The notes beneath the pieces are model-generated. The model saw nothing but the letters and a program-made list of their open reading frames with translations, did not search any database and was not told where the DNA came from. A DNA stretch of 64,000 nucleotides from Endozoicomonas sp965198415 (GTDB taxonomy: Bacteria > Pseudomonadota > Gammaproteobacteria > Pseudomonadales > Endozoicomonadaceae), in assembly GCA_965198415.1 (NCBI GenBank), contig CBDAPN010000030.1, positions 62,001-126,000 on the forward strand. Direction: 5' to 3'. Positions 47,543-55,651 of the stretch are shown piece by piece. Made by a program: the position numbers and the translations under genes. Position 1 is the first letter of the stretch; each line of letters opens with the position of its first letter.

Positions 47543-47705
47543 TAATAATCCATTTTGCTAAACATTGAGTGTTGTAACGTTTCTGCCTGCTTGCCTTTTT
47601 ATCATGGCAGTATTGTGAGAGAGAAAACTCCCTCTCACATTATCAGTGATCTTGAAAAGATCAGGAATGCTTTTTTACTTATCAGCAGAAAACACACTGT
47701 AAGCG

Positions 47706-47713
47706 CTTGTTAT
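47706..47713. repeat. Target-site duplication, left copy (CTTGTTAT)
   Basis: CTTGTTAT directly precedes the left inverted repeat of the IS66-family element; the same eight bases follow its right end at 52213-52220. Eight bases is the usual IS66 duplication size. Just outside lies GTAAGCG, so the target itself resembled an IS66 end. Confidence 0.9.
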
Positions 47714-47773
47714 GTAAGCGGTCGGACAACCGCATATTGTAATACTAAGGCTGAGTTTGCTAGAGAATACAGA

Positions 47774-49690
47774 TTATCTTGAGGATAGCCTTGCTAAAAA
47801 ATCACGTTCTATGTACCTCCAATTTTCATTTTTGAGCCGGTCCTGCCTGTTAGGGGCTAGTTTATTTGCTTCGGTAAAGAAGGTAGAAGAAAGTTTGTTC
47901 AATTCATCTTTTGGAAAAGTATCCGGTACTTTCCCAGCAGGTAGTGATGCTGCGATACGAACGCAGTGTCCTAACTGACTTAAAGATGAAGCATCGAGAT
48001 ACTGACTTTTTCCTATCGCATCACATGCATGATTAATGGCTTTGGTCAAAAGCCCTGAAATTTCCTTATCTTCAAAAGAAGTAATGCATTCTTTGAAGTA
48101 ACGAATACTGATACACAAGTCTACTTCTGGCCCAGGAAACCCCTTGTCATCAAGCTGCATTTTGTCGAACTTAACCCAGCTCATTAAATCGACATAAATA
48201 TCGCCAAGGGCCAGTTCAACTTCCTTGTCGTTGCAGGGAGTGCCTTCATGCCCGGAGCGGTCGGTGCGCAGCTTCTTAAAGATCGTCAGCGCCTCCTGAT
48301 GCTGTCCCATGTCCTGGTATTGCCGGCCAAGGGCCAGTTCAACTTCCTTGTCGTTGCAGGGAGTGCCTTCATGCCCGGAGCGGTCGGTGCGCAGCTTCTT
48401 AAAGATCGTCAGCGCCTCCTGATGCTGTCCCATGTCCTGGTATTGCCGGCCAAGGGTTAACTCTATGTCCTTGTCGTTGCAGGGAGTGCCTTCATGCCCG
48501 GAGCGGTCGGTGCGCAGCTTCTTAAAGATCGTCAGCGCCTCCTGATGCTGTCCCATGTACTGGTATTGCCGGCCAAGGGTTAACTCTATGTCCTTGTCGT
48601 TGCAGGGAGTGTCTTCATGCCCGGAGCGGTCGGTGCGCAGCTTCTTAAAGATCGTCAGCGCCTCCTGATGCTGTCCCATGTCCTGGTATTGCCGGCCAAG
48701 GGCCAGTTCAACTTCCTTGTCGTTGCAGGGAGTGCCTTCATGCCCGGAGCGGTCGGTGCGCAGCTTCTTAAAGATCGTCAGCGCCTCCTGATGCTGTCCC
48801 ATGTCCTGGTATTGCCGGCCAAGGGCCAGTTCAACTTCCTTGTCGTTGCAGGGAGTGCCTTCATGCCCGGAGCGGTCGGTGCGCAGCTTCTTAAAGATCG
48901 TCAGCGCCTCCTGATGCTGTCCCATGTCCTGGTATTGCCGGCCAAGGGCCAGTTCAACTTCCTTGTCGTTGCAGGGAGTGCCTTCATGCCCGGAGCGGTC
49001 GGTGCGCAGCTTCTTAAAGATCGTCAGCGCCTCCTGATGCTGTCCCATGTACTGGTATTGCCGGCCAAGGGCCAACCCATTAACTTTTACTTCTTTTTCA
49101 TTTGTTGAGTGCTTATTAAGGTCCTGAAAAATAGGCAGTGCTTCCGTCAGTCTGTACTTGGCCTGAAGCACTCTGCCTTTTGCCATCCGCAATCCGTTAT
49201 TTAATGGAATCTGGCTCTGATCCAATGTTTCAAATTTATGCAGACAATCATCAACACGCCCTAACTGAAAGAGGGCTCTCACTTGTAACAGGTATGCATT
49301 TTGAGCCTCAGGCCGAGAAAGATTGGCACCCTGAGCCAATATCTCTTCTGAGATGTTGAGAGCTCGTTGTGGATTCTGTCTTAAGGACTTAAACCCCTCA
49401 TTAATAAGCTGTGTATTACCCCGCTGTAGATAACATTTTCTTGGCTGAACATGGGATGTGTCTCGAAGGGATAATGCTTGAAACTGCGGATGTAATCCGT
49501 GGCCCGCAAGGTCATGGTTTGCCATCGAAAAATCGGGGCGAGGGGCTGGTTGTCCTTGTGAGTGTTGTATGAATCTCACCTGTCTATGACCTGCCTGAGC
49601 ATAATGTGACCGATGTCCTTCTGCGTGCTGATGATCCAAGGAGGAAATTTGAGGTTGATGGTGAGGCCAGTAAGAGAAATGAGAATCCAT
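47774..49690 (-). CDS. TPR-repeat protein carried as IS66 passenger
   Basis: A 638-residue protein. The first 80 residues are rich in His, Gln and Ser (HHQPQ, HQHAEGHRSHY). Degenerate TPR helices follow (residues 100-200). Seven almost identical 41-residue repeats then run, each GRQYQDMGQHQEALTIFKKL plus a linker ending TPCNDKEVELAL. A C-terminal segment of about 130 residues ends the protein. The repeats are TPR-like helix pairs with a longer linker, and each has one Cys. There is no signal peptide. It lies inside the IS66 inverted repeats, so it moves with the element. Its function is unknown; TPR arrays usually bind protein partners. Confidence 0.82.
   Translation of the reverse strand: MDSHFSYWPHHQPQISSLDHQHAEGHRSHYAQAGHRQVRFIQHSQGQPAPRPDFSMANHDLAGHGLHPQFQALSLRDTSHVQPRKCYLQRGNTQLINEGFKSLRQNPQRALNISEEILAQGANLSRPEAQNAYLLQVRALFQLGRVDDCLHKFETLDQSQIPLNNGLRMAKGRVLQAKYRLTEALPIFQDLNKHSTNEKEVKVNGLALGRQYQYMGQHQEALTIFKKLRTDRSGHEGTPCNDKEVELALGRQYQDMGQHQEALTIFKKLRTDRSGHEGTPCNDKEVELALGRQYQDMGQHQEALTIFKKLRTDRSGHEGTPCNDKEVELALGRQYQDMGQHQEALTIFKKLRTDRSGHEDTPCNDKDIELTLGRQYQYMGQHQEALTIFKKLRTDRSGHEGTPCNDKDIELTLGRQYQDMGQHQEALTIFKKLRTDRSGHEGTPCNDKEVELALGRQYQDMGQHQEALTIFKKLRTDRSGHEGTPCNDKEVELALGDIYVDLMSWVKFDKMQLDDKGFPGPEVDLCISIRYFKECITSFEDKEISGLLTKAINHACDAIGKSQYLDASSLSQLGHCVRIAASLPAGKVPDTFPKDELNKLSSTFFTEANKLAPNRQDRLKNENWRYIERDFLARLSSR
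48204..49064. repeat. Seven 123-bp tandem repeats inside the TPR gene
   Basis: Seven head-to-tail units of 123 bases encode the 41-residue repeats. Units are nearly identical at DNA level; differences are confined to a few sites such as GTCC/GTAC in the CCCATGT.CTGG stretch and GGCCAGTTCAACTTCC/GGTTAACTCTATGTCC. This is an in-frame minisatellite and likely to vary in copy number. Confidence 0.95.
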
Positions 49691-49812
49691 ATATAATAAA
49701 TACCAATGATAAGTCGTAGTGGTTATTCACTAATAGTGACTATCTCTGGCTCTATTGGTTCAATACAGTGATATCGAAGAGGGGGGAGGGAAAGTTAGAG
49801 CCTCCCTATAAA

Positions 49813-51384
49813 TCAGGCTTGGCGAATATCTGCTGGAGTTAAATTCATCGGGAGTAAATAGTCAACACTGTCATCTGGCCCCAGATCTGGCAGTTGCTTA
49901 AGGACATACGTCAGCCAGGCGTATGGCTCCAGCCCATTTGCCTTGGCAGTTTCTACCAGACTGTACAAAATGGCACTTGCACGAGCACCTTTGACACTAT
50001 GGGCAAAGAGCCAGTTCTTGCGGCCAATCACAAAGGGTTTGATCGCTCGCTCGGCAGCGTTGTTATCAATATCCAGAAAACCGCTTTCCAGGTATCGAAC
50101 GAGGTAGGGCCACTGGTTTTGACCATAGGTAATTGCCTTGCCTAACAGGCTTTTCGGGGGAACCAGTGCCTGCTGCTTATCAAGCCACTGCTTTAACTTG
50201 TCCAGCACTGGCTTACTCTCTTCCTGCCGGATTCGGTAGCGTTCTCCTTCACTCTTGTCTTTAATCCGCTGCTCTATGGCATACAGGTTACGGATCATGT
50301 TCAAAGCCTGTTCGGATCGGCTGATTTTTTTGGCCTGCTGATCCTTTTTAGGCATGGCATCCAGGGCTTCCTTAAACTTCCGGCGCAGATGAGCCATGCA
50401 TCCTACCAGTCTGATGTCCTGGCGTTTCTCGCTCAGGGCTTTATAGGCCGACATACCATCGCACTGAAGGTAGCCTTTGAATCCTTGCAGAAAGGCATCA
50501 GGATGTTCGTGGCCTCTGCCAGTCTGGTAGTCATAAAGGATCACAGGTGAACCCTGCATTCCGGTAGTCCGGTAAACCCACATACAGGATTTACTTTGGG
50601 GGTTTCGCTCTGGTTCATCCAATACCTGTATGGGTGTTTCATCCGCCTGCAAGGCGGTTTGTTCCACCATTCCTGCGACCAGAGCCAGATAGACCCGTTC
50701 TAGCAGCAAAGCACTGCGGATCATCCAGTCTGCCATGGTGGCACGGGCAATTTCGACTCCCATCCGCTTGGCAATAAAACCCAGTCGATACAATGGCAGG
50801 CCATCGCAATACTTACTGGTAATGATCCAGGCCAGCAACTCTGCGGTGGCAATGCTTTTGGGAATCGGCATTTTGGGCATCGGAGCGATTTTAATGCCAT
50901 CTTCACAGGAGCAACCATATTTCGGGCGATGGATCTCAATGATTTCAGCCTGGGCGGGGACGACCTTCAGTTTGTAGCTGATTTCCTCCCCCATGGGGAA
51001 GCGTTGCAGGCCACATCCACACAGCTTGTCACACTCTGCCAGGTCAATGGTATCGACGGAACGAGCCAGGGTGGTATTGTCTTTCAGAGATTGACGGGCG
51101 GTCTTCTTTTTTCGGGTATGAGTACTGACGATCTGAGTCTGTGACTCATCCTCTTCAGTTGGCTCTTCGTCATCTATTGCTTCCGCTTCGTTAAACAGAA
51201 GTCCCTGACCTTCATAGCGTTCACTGGCAGCGCCGAACTGTTTATGCTTGAAGAGGCGGTATTGTTCTTCGTACCATGCCAGCTTCGCCTTCAGTTCGAT
51301 GAGTTGTAACTCAAGGTGCTCATTGGCTGACTGAAGTGCCTCAATACAAGAGCTGGAAGACGAGTGTTTAGTATCCATGAGCAA
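49813..51384 (-). CDS. tnpC: IS66-family transposase TnpC
   Basis: A 523-residue transposase. An N-terminal coiled-coil and the region around KHKQFGAASERYEGQ come first. A zinc-binding segment has CDKLCGCGL and YGCSCEDGI. The DDE domain has LQADETPIQVL, and the C-terminal motif NNAAERAIKPFVIGRKNWLF is typical of the family. Length fits IS66 (about 510-530). It looks intact. Confidence 0.95.
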   Translation of the reverse strand: MLMDTKHSSSSSCIEALQSANEHLELQLIELKAKLAWYEEQYRLFKHKQFGAASERYEGQGLLFNEAEAIDDEEPTEEDESQTQIVSTHTRKKKTARQSLKDNTTLARSVDTIDLAECDKLCGCGLQRFPMGEEISYKLKVVPAQAEIIEIHRPKYGCSCEDGIKIAPMPKMPIPKSIATAELLAWIITSKYCDGLPLYRLGFIAKRMGVEIARATMADWMIRSALLLERVYLALVAGMVEQTALQADETPIQVLDEPERNPQSKSCMWVYRTTGMQGSPVILYDYQTGRGHEHPDAFLQGFKGYLQCDGMSAYKALSEKRQDIRLVGCMAHLRRKFKEALDAMPKKDQQAKKISRSEQALNMIRNLYAIEQRIKDKSEGERYRIRQEESKPVLDKLKQWLDKQQALVPPKSLLGKAITYGQNQWPYLVRYLESGFLDIDNNAAERAIKPFVIGRKNWLFAHSVKGARASAILYSLVETAKANGLEPYAWLTYVLKQLPDLGPDDSVDYLLPMNLTPADIRQA

Positions 51385-51439
51385 CAGTATTGATCAAAAA
51401 GCAGACACAATGTTTTGCCATGGGTCATGGCAATGCCTG

Positions 51440-51799
51440 TCAGACCATGGATGAATACTGGACACAGGCATGGGCTTTCTGCTGATGAATGGACAAGCCA
51501 TCAAGTAGCCAGGTTAGCTGTCGTCGGGTGATGACCATCGCCTGATCCGGTGAATCACTTCGAGGCCAGTTAAAGCGGCCTTTCTCCAGGCGACGGTAGT
51601 AGAGCCAGAAACCGTTGGTTTGCCAGTGCAGGATTTTCAGTTTATCCCGTCCCCGGTTACAAAAAACAAACAGGCTTTCAGATAATGGATTGAGTTCCAG
51701 CACCTCACTGACCAGCAACGCCAAACCATCTATTGACTTACGCATATCGGTAGAGCCAGGTGCCAGATAAACCTTCAGTTGAGATGTATCGGTTATCAT
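51440..51799 (-). CDS. tnpB: IS66 accessory protein TnpB
   Basis: A 119-residue IS66 Orf2 protein with KVYLAPGSTDMRKSIDGLALLV and LFVFCNRGRDKLKILHWQTNGF. It overlaps tnpA by four bases. It is needed for transposition of IS66 elements. Confidence 0.93.
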   Translation of the reverse strand: MITDTSQLKVYLAPGSTDMRKSIDGLALLVSEVLELNPLSESLFVFCNRGRDKLKILHWQTNGFWLYYRRLEKGRFNWPRSDSPDQAMVITRRQLTWLLDGLSIHQQKAHACVQYSSMV

Positions 51800-52128
51800 G
51801 CTGTTTCCACAATCCTGAGCACTTTCTGCAACAAATCAGCATCAAAGCCCGGCTCAAGTTCAATGCGATACCCTTTGGGTGTCGATAGAGTCAAGCAGGG
51901 TGCGTGAGTAGCTCGAACGGGTTGGTCTTCGATCACTTGCACCTGAACCAGCTCCGCAGGCTTGGAATCGTTTGCCACCTGAACAGCTTCAGGGAAATGG
52001 TTGCGGTAGTAGTAACTGAACTGGCTGGCAGACAGTTGGTGGGCTTTCAAATACTCCGGTCGGGAAAGACCGCTCTGCTGCCAGGCTTTAATGTGTTGAA
52101 TCCAGAAATTCCGTTTATGGTTTGACAT
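51796..52128 (-). CDS. tnpA: IS66 accessory protein TnpA
   Basis: A 110-residue small HTH-type protein (WIQHIKAWQQSGLSRPEYLK) that opens the tnpABC set. The short C-terminal domain reads GYRIELEPGFDADLLQKVL. It lies 84 bases from the element's right end. Confidence 0.9.
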   Translation of the reverse strand: MSNHKRNFWIQHIKAWQQSGLSRPEYLKAHQLSASQFSYYYRNHFPEAVQVANDSKPAELVQVQVIEDQPVRATHAPCLTLSTPKGYRIELEPGFDADLLQKVLRIVETA

Positions 52129-52212
52129 GGATGACTCATGATTGAAATTGATGAGGCATCAGTATCGAGGATTGGGTTTAAGGATTGTAGATGCAGTTCA
52201 ACGAGCGCTTAC

Positions 52213-52220
52213 CTTGTTAT
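52213..52220. repeat. Target-site duplication, right copy (CTTGTTAT)
   Basis: Second copy of the 8-bp duplication. It contains the TTA (stop codon on the minus strand) of the dNMP kinase gene, so that gene remains complete. Confidence 0.9.
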
Positions 52221-52792
52221 TTGTTCAATACATCGCATACCTGATAAACCAGTTCACTGGTGGGCAGTGTTCCATCGACTTCAATCCACTCACCAACAAC
52301 GGAACTGTGCTCTGCGATCAACCGATAGAATTCATTTAATGTGCTATCAGCCTCTGCAGTTAACGTCTTGTTATCTTCAGCGGTGTTGATATGGCGTGCA
52401 CTTAAGCGACGCTTCCTTTCCTTAAGGGGTACACGAATAAAAATGGTTGCATCGGGGATCACAAGCCTGGACTCAACATCTTTCAAGGGAAAGCTATTGC
52501 CCTTGGTTTTCCAGTGGTGGTACACCTGAGTTGAAAGCCAGTACCTGTCAACAATCGCTGAACGACCACTTTTCATCATCTCACTGACCGTATTGGGCAG
52601 CTGCATGACAGTGGAAGCGTAAAAAAGCTGGCGGGCCAAGGGATCATTATTATGAATCCGGTCAACTTCCGCTCTTACCATTTTATATTGTGTGGATGGT
52701 GTAGTCAGGTGCTCAATATTCAGGTGACTCGCAAGAGCGTTTGTTACTGTTGATTTTCCGGAACCATCCAGTCCCTCGATAGCAATAAACAT
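52217..52792 (-). CDS. Thymidylate kinase-like nucleoside monophosphate kinase
   Basis: A 191-residue P-loop kinase with GLDGSGKST at residues 7-15, the DR motif in IVDRYWLSTQ, and the LID-like region KERKRRLSAR. It resembles TMP kinases but is a second, accessory-type copy in a mobile region. Its ATG overlaps the TAA of the radical SAM gene (TAATG), so the two are translationally coupled. Radical SAM plus nucleotide kinase suggests a modified-nucleotide product. This substrate is inference. Confidence 0.85.
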   Translation of the reverse strand: MFIAIEGLDGSGKSTVTNALASHLNIEHLTTPSTQYKMVRAEVDRIHNNDPLARQLFYASTVMQLPNTVSEMMKSGRSAIVDRYWLSTQVYHHWKTKGNSFPLKDVESRLVIPDATIFIRVPLKERKRRLSARHINTAEDNKTLTAEADSTLNEFYRLIAEHSSVVGEWIEVDGTLPTSELVYQVCDVLNK

Positions 52793-54048
52793 TATGCAGC
52801 TTCCTTATTGGGGGTTAGTGATTTTGCTAGGTTGTGCATTTTTTGCCATTCCTGGCGGGTAAAGCTGTTGCTTTCAACAACGTGTGGGATTTTGCTTTCG
52901 TCAATGACGTCTTCCTTTAAACAAAACCTGTCTTTTTGATTAATCAGCTCTGTTCCTTCCAGAAGCATTAATGGGAAAGCCTTGATAATGCAGTCACAAC
53001 GATCAGTCAGAAATTGAATGCTCTGCTTAAAGCTGTTGAATGTTTGCTCTGGTAAGCCATAAATAAGGCTGACTTCAAAGGGCTGGTTAAATTGTTTTAA
53101 GAGATCTATCTTTTTACTCACTTTTGGAAGGTTATTTGTTCTATTTATAATGTTGTATTCTTTTTCAATGGCTGTTTGCAGGCCAAACTCAAGTTCAACG
53201 TTGAGCTGTTTGCATAGGAATAGAAACTCTTCATCAATCATTTCGAATCGAACCTGAAGAGATAGCAAAGACTTTAAGTCAATAGAAATTGCGTATTTCA
53301 ATACCTTTTTATGAATGTCCCCACGGTTAAATACAGGATCCAAGACGTTGATCTTGTTGATATTGAATTTTTTGAACAGGTCTAACTCTGCTTTAATCTT
53401 GTCAAACCCCATAGGATGGACTCTTTCCTTGGTGGTTTCTACCAGATCCCTGTGAGCGCAGAAGTTGCACTTGAACTGGCAGCCTCTCGAGGTTTCCCAG
53501 TGGATCATGTCCATTCCATATTCCAGTTGGAATGATCCATCCAGAAATGGAGATGAAATATTTTCAAAATCTACTTTTTCCTCAACGACTTGAGAGGTGA
53601 TATGTCTGTCCATTAAAATAGCTTTGGGAAGTGCAGTCTCTCCGTAACCGGAGATATAGATATCTGCATCAGGGTATAGTGATTTACAGGTTGCTCTGTG
53701 AATTTGATATCCACCTAAAATAATCTTTCCGGTAAATCCATTTTTCCTGAACATCGTAATCAGTGGGTTTACGAGATAAGAACTCCAGACATAACAAGCG
53801 ATAATCAGATTATCTAAATGCTGGATATCTTTAAGGGATATTATCTGGTTGTATACGTCTATAGGAGATAATGGCTTTTCTGGATGAACCGGCATTCTAA
53901 TAGGCAAGTGTTCAATCGAAAAAGATGTTTGGTATTCTTGATGGCTGCGGCAGGCGGATATTAAAGAGGCAGCAGCAAGGCCTGTACCGCTTTTTCCTCT
54001 CTGGCTGAAATCGAATGTCACTAAAAGCGATTGTTTAACTCTATTCAT
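52792..54048 (-). CDS. Cobalamin-binding-type radical SAM protein
   Basis: A 418-residue protein. Residues 1-150 resemble a cobalamin-binding Rossmann domain (KIILGGYQIHRATCKS and DADIYISGYGETALP). The radical SAM core follows with Cys190-x3-Cys194-x2-Cys197 in the stretch CQFKCNFCAHRD, then the ELEFGLQ and VSLIYGLPEQT motifs. Such enzymes perform methylations or ring changes on unactivated carbon. It is not a viperin-type protein, since those lack the cobalamin domain. Coupling to the downstream kinase suggests a nucleotide substrate. Confidence 0.88.
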   Translation of the reverse strand: MNRVKQSLLVTFDFSQRGKSGTGLAAASLISACRSHQEYQTSFSIEHLPIRMPVHPEKPLSPIDVYNQIISLKDIQHLDNLIIACYVWSSYLVNPLITMFRKNGFTGKIILGGYQIHRATCKSLYPDADIYISGYGETALPKAILMDRHITSQVVEEKVDFENISSPFLDGSFQLEYGMDMIHWETSRGCQFKCNFCAHRDLVETTKERVHPMGFDKIKAELDLFKKFNINKINVLDPVFNRGDIHKKVLKYAISIDLKSLLSLQVRFEMIDEEFLFLCKQLNVELEFGLQTAIEKEYNIINRTNNLPKVSKKIDLLKQFNQPFEVSLIYGLPEQTFNSFKQSIQFLTDRCDCIIKAFPLMLLEGTELINQKDRFCLKEDVIDESKIPHVVESNSFTRQEWQKMHNLAKSLTPNKEAA

Positions 54049-54060
54049 GATGAACCACTC

Positions 54061-54363
54061 TCAAATATTTTTATGAAATTTGTTGTATCTCTCATGGGAT
54101 AAGATCATGAGAGGAATAGTCTGCTTTGACTGTCTTTCGCAAATCAGCCGGTATCGTTTTCCCAGACTGAATCGAACAATTTCTGGCCTGCGAGCCAGTT
54201 TTCTTCCACCCAGTGATCGATACGTTCTTCCAGATAAAAGACCATCACAGATATTTACCGCTCTTTCTTTTTGTGGGTAGGGCAATGCCTTCCACGTTTT
54301 AGCCTCAGTCTTTGGTGTTGGGTCATGGGGATTTTGAACTTTCCTTGTCTGACACCTTTTCAT
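54061..54363 (-). CDS. ParE/RelE-like toxin protein
   Basis: About 100 residues. The C-terminal half (RFSLGKRYRLICER and LMILSHERYNKFHKN) matches the RelE/ParE-like fold seen in small toxin proteins; the N-terminal part is basic. I prefer ATG 54363, three codons into a longer frame. The upstream small gene overlaps it by about 40 bases and could be its antitoxin, but that one is not recognisable. Alternatively it is a solitary ParE-like domain. Confidence 0.55.
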   Translation of the reverse strand: MKRCQTRKVQNPHDPTPKTEAKTWKALPYPQKERAVNICDGLLSGRTYRSLGGRKLARRPEIVRFSLGKRYRLICERQSKQTIPLMILSHERYNKFHKNI

Positions 54364-54565
54364 CCTGCACACCCTCGCTCTCCTTATTCTTTCTGGCAGA
54401 TAACGACCTTTCCCTGAGTAGTGCGTTTTTTAATCGCTCATCTCGCTTGGAAAGTTGTGCTTTGCTCAGCAAGTGAAAGAGAATTAAATTTTTCATACGT
54501 ATAAGCACCGTTGATGAACGATTAAGGGCATGCCCCCGCATTCGTAGAACTTCAGGAAACATCAT
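54323..54565 (-). CDS. Small basic protein, possible antitoxin
   Basis: An 80-residue reading frame, possibly starting at the internal Met of MKNLILFHLLSKAQ. It is rich in Lys, Arg, Glu and Ser, with a helical middle (SKRDERLKNALLRERSLS). It overlaps the ParE-like gene by about 40 bases in another frame, as many antitoxin genes do. No domain is recognised, so it could also be non-coding. Confidence 0.35.
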   Translation of the reverse strand: MMFPEVLRMRGHALNRSSTVLIRMKNLILFHLLSKAQLSKRDERLKNALLRERSLSARKNKESEGVQDEKVSDKESSKSP

Positions 54566-54645
54566 CGACAGTGCTCCTGGATCACTGCTTTTCAGCAGTG
54601 ATCAGGTACAGTTTGAATTTGTGGAGTCCACAAAAAAGAGGAGGG

Positions 54646-55323
54646 TTATAAATTTTTTAAAAAATTGTGATAGGACTTGGCGCTGGCTATTTCGTGTCTG
54701 ACAAACTCAGCAAGAAGCTTGTACTCAGGCTGGTTTGCAGTTGTTTCATCCAGCAGATCAAGCATTGTGTCTACTTTCTGGTATTTACCAGCGAAGTACT
54801 CTCGCAGGATTTTATCGTATGTACTCAGTTCATGATCGCTGCTGCTTTCAATCTGAGCCAGTAGCAGGTCGCCTATGGAGCGCCCGCCAATAAATGGGTT
54901 GGGTAGTTCGGTGTGATGGAGGTCGAGGTTGTCCTGCAATAGAAATGCTTTAAACGAACCAAGCTGCTCGCTGAGAGCATTGAGAATTCCTTTTTTTGCT
55001 TCAAGATCAGAGATCATGGCGGTTACCTCTTCAGCTTTCTTCTGTTGGCTGAGAGTTCCAAGCATGATGGGTTTCACTTTTTGAGTATTGGCAAAAAGCG
55101 TATCAAGAATAATCAGGTTTCTGATATACGTCAGGTTGCCTTTCTTGAAGTCAATGCTCTGATAGTGGGTGCTATGGGAAACTTTAAACATTTCCGGTGG
55201 AATGGTTTTATTGCCCTTATAAGTGTTGATCTTATTCCTGAGTGATTCAGGAATAAGCTTTTCATCCACCTTCAGGGCATCTGCCACCAGGCGGGTGGCA
55301 CTGTACTTTTTGACTGCACCCAT
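54646..55323 (-). CDS. Unknown helical protein
   Basis: A 225-residue protein without signal peptide or membrane span. It is predicted to be mostly helical, with a coiled-coil-like stretch at about 90-130 (LSQQKKAEEVTAMISDLEAKKG). The start MGAVKKYSATRLVADAL is near the usual window for an HTH but shows no clear one. It begins four bases after the Rap1a-like gene, so the two are an operon. No function can be assigned. Confidence 0.65.
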   Translation of the reverse strand: MGAVKKYSATRLVADALKVDEKLIPESLRNKINTYKGNKTIPPEMFKVSHSTHYQSIDFKKGNLTYIRNLIILDTLFANTQKVKPIMLGTLSQQKKAEEVTAMISDLEAKKGILNALSEQLGSFKAFLLQDNLDLHHTELPNPFIGGRSIGDLLLAQIESSSDHELSTYDKILREYFAGKYQKVDTMLDLLDETTANQPEYKLLAEFVRHEIASAKSYHNFLKNL

Positions 55324-55327
55324 TTAG

Positions 55328-55651
55328 TTAATACCTTTCGCAGTCAAGGGCAATGCGAATATGAGTGGCGACGGATCGGGAGGATATGGATTCTGCCACC
55401 CTAATAGCGGCGTTAACCAATTCGCCTCTGCCAATGTAGCAGTGCTGACTGTCGGCAACGATGGCTTTTATAGCACCTTCACAGCGCCCAGCCAAGAATG
55501 CCTCCTCTTTAGAGGTGGTCAGATTTTCAAACCATGCTTTTTCCTGCTCAACGAACTGGCTGCAGGCGTGTTTAAGGTCATCTACGCTCAGCCCTGCCAT
55601 GGTAATCAGTGGACATATAGTCAGAATAAGGCCGATAAGACAATTACGCAT
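55328..55651 (-). CDS. Exported Rap1a/Tai-like protein
   Basis: A 107-residue protein with a signal peptide (MRNCLIGLILTICPLITMA). The rest shows the Cys/Gly pattern GRCEGAIKAIV...HCYI and a final DCERY, resembling the Rap1a/Tai family of periplasmic immunity proteins against type VI amidase effectors. I chose ATG 55651 because GGGAG lies nine bases upstream; a GTG two codons earlier has none. It overlaps the membrane gene upstream by eight bases and is followed four bases later by the unknown 225-residue gene. The family match is by pattern only. Confidence 0.6.
   Translation of the reverse strand: MRNCLIGLILTICPLITMAGLSVDDLKHACSQFVEQEKAWFENLTTSKEEAFLAGRCEGAIKAIVADSQHCYIGRGELVNAAIRVAESISSRSVATHIRIALDCERY

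Larger units (their letters stand above)
47714..52212 (-). mobile_element. IS66-family element with a TPR passenger gene
   Basis: The element is 4499 bases. Its ends start GTAAGCGGTCGGACAACCGC on the left and GTAAGCGCTCGTTGAACTGC on the right (read inward); 17 of the first 22 positions agree. It is bounded by the 8-bp duplication CTTGTTAT. It holds tnpA, tnpB and tnpC on the minus strand plus a TPR gene (47774-49690) between tnpC and the left end. It inserted at the stop codon of the dNMP kinase gene, which the duplication preserves. Confidence 0.88.

Noticed and set aside
48204..49064. Regular repeats, possible CRISPR array
   Set aside because: Units are 123 bases, head-to-tail with no unique spacers, and encode a continuous TPR protein.
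52792..54048. Radical SAM gene as a prokaryotic viperin
   Set aside because: It carries an N-terminal cobalamin-binding-type domain and lacks the viperin layout; only the kinase pairing is similar.
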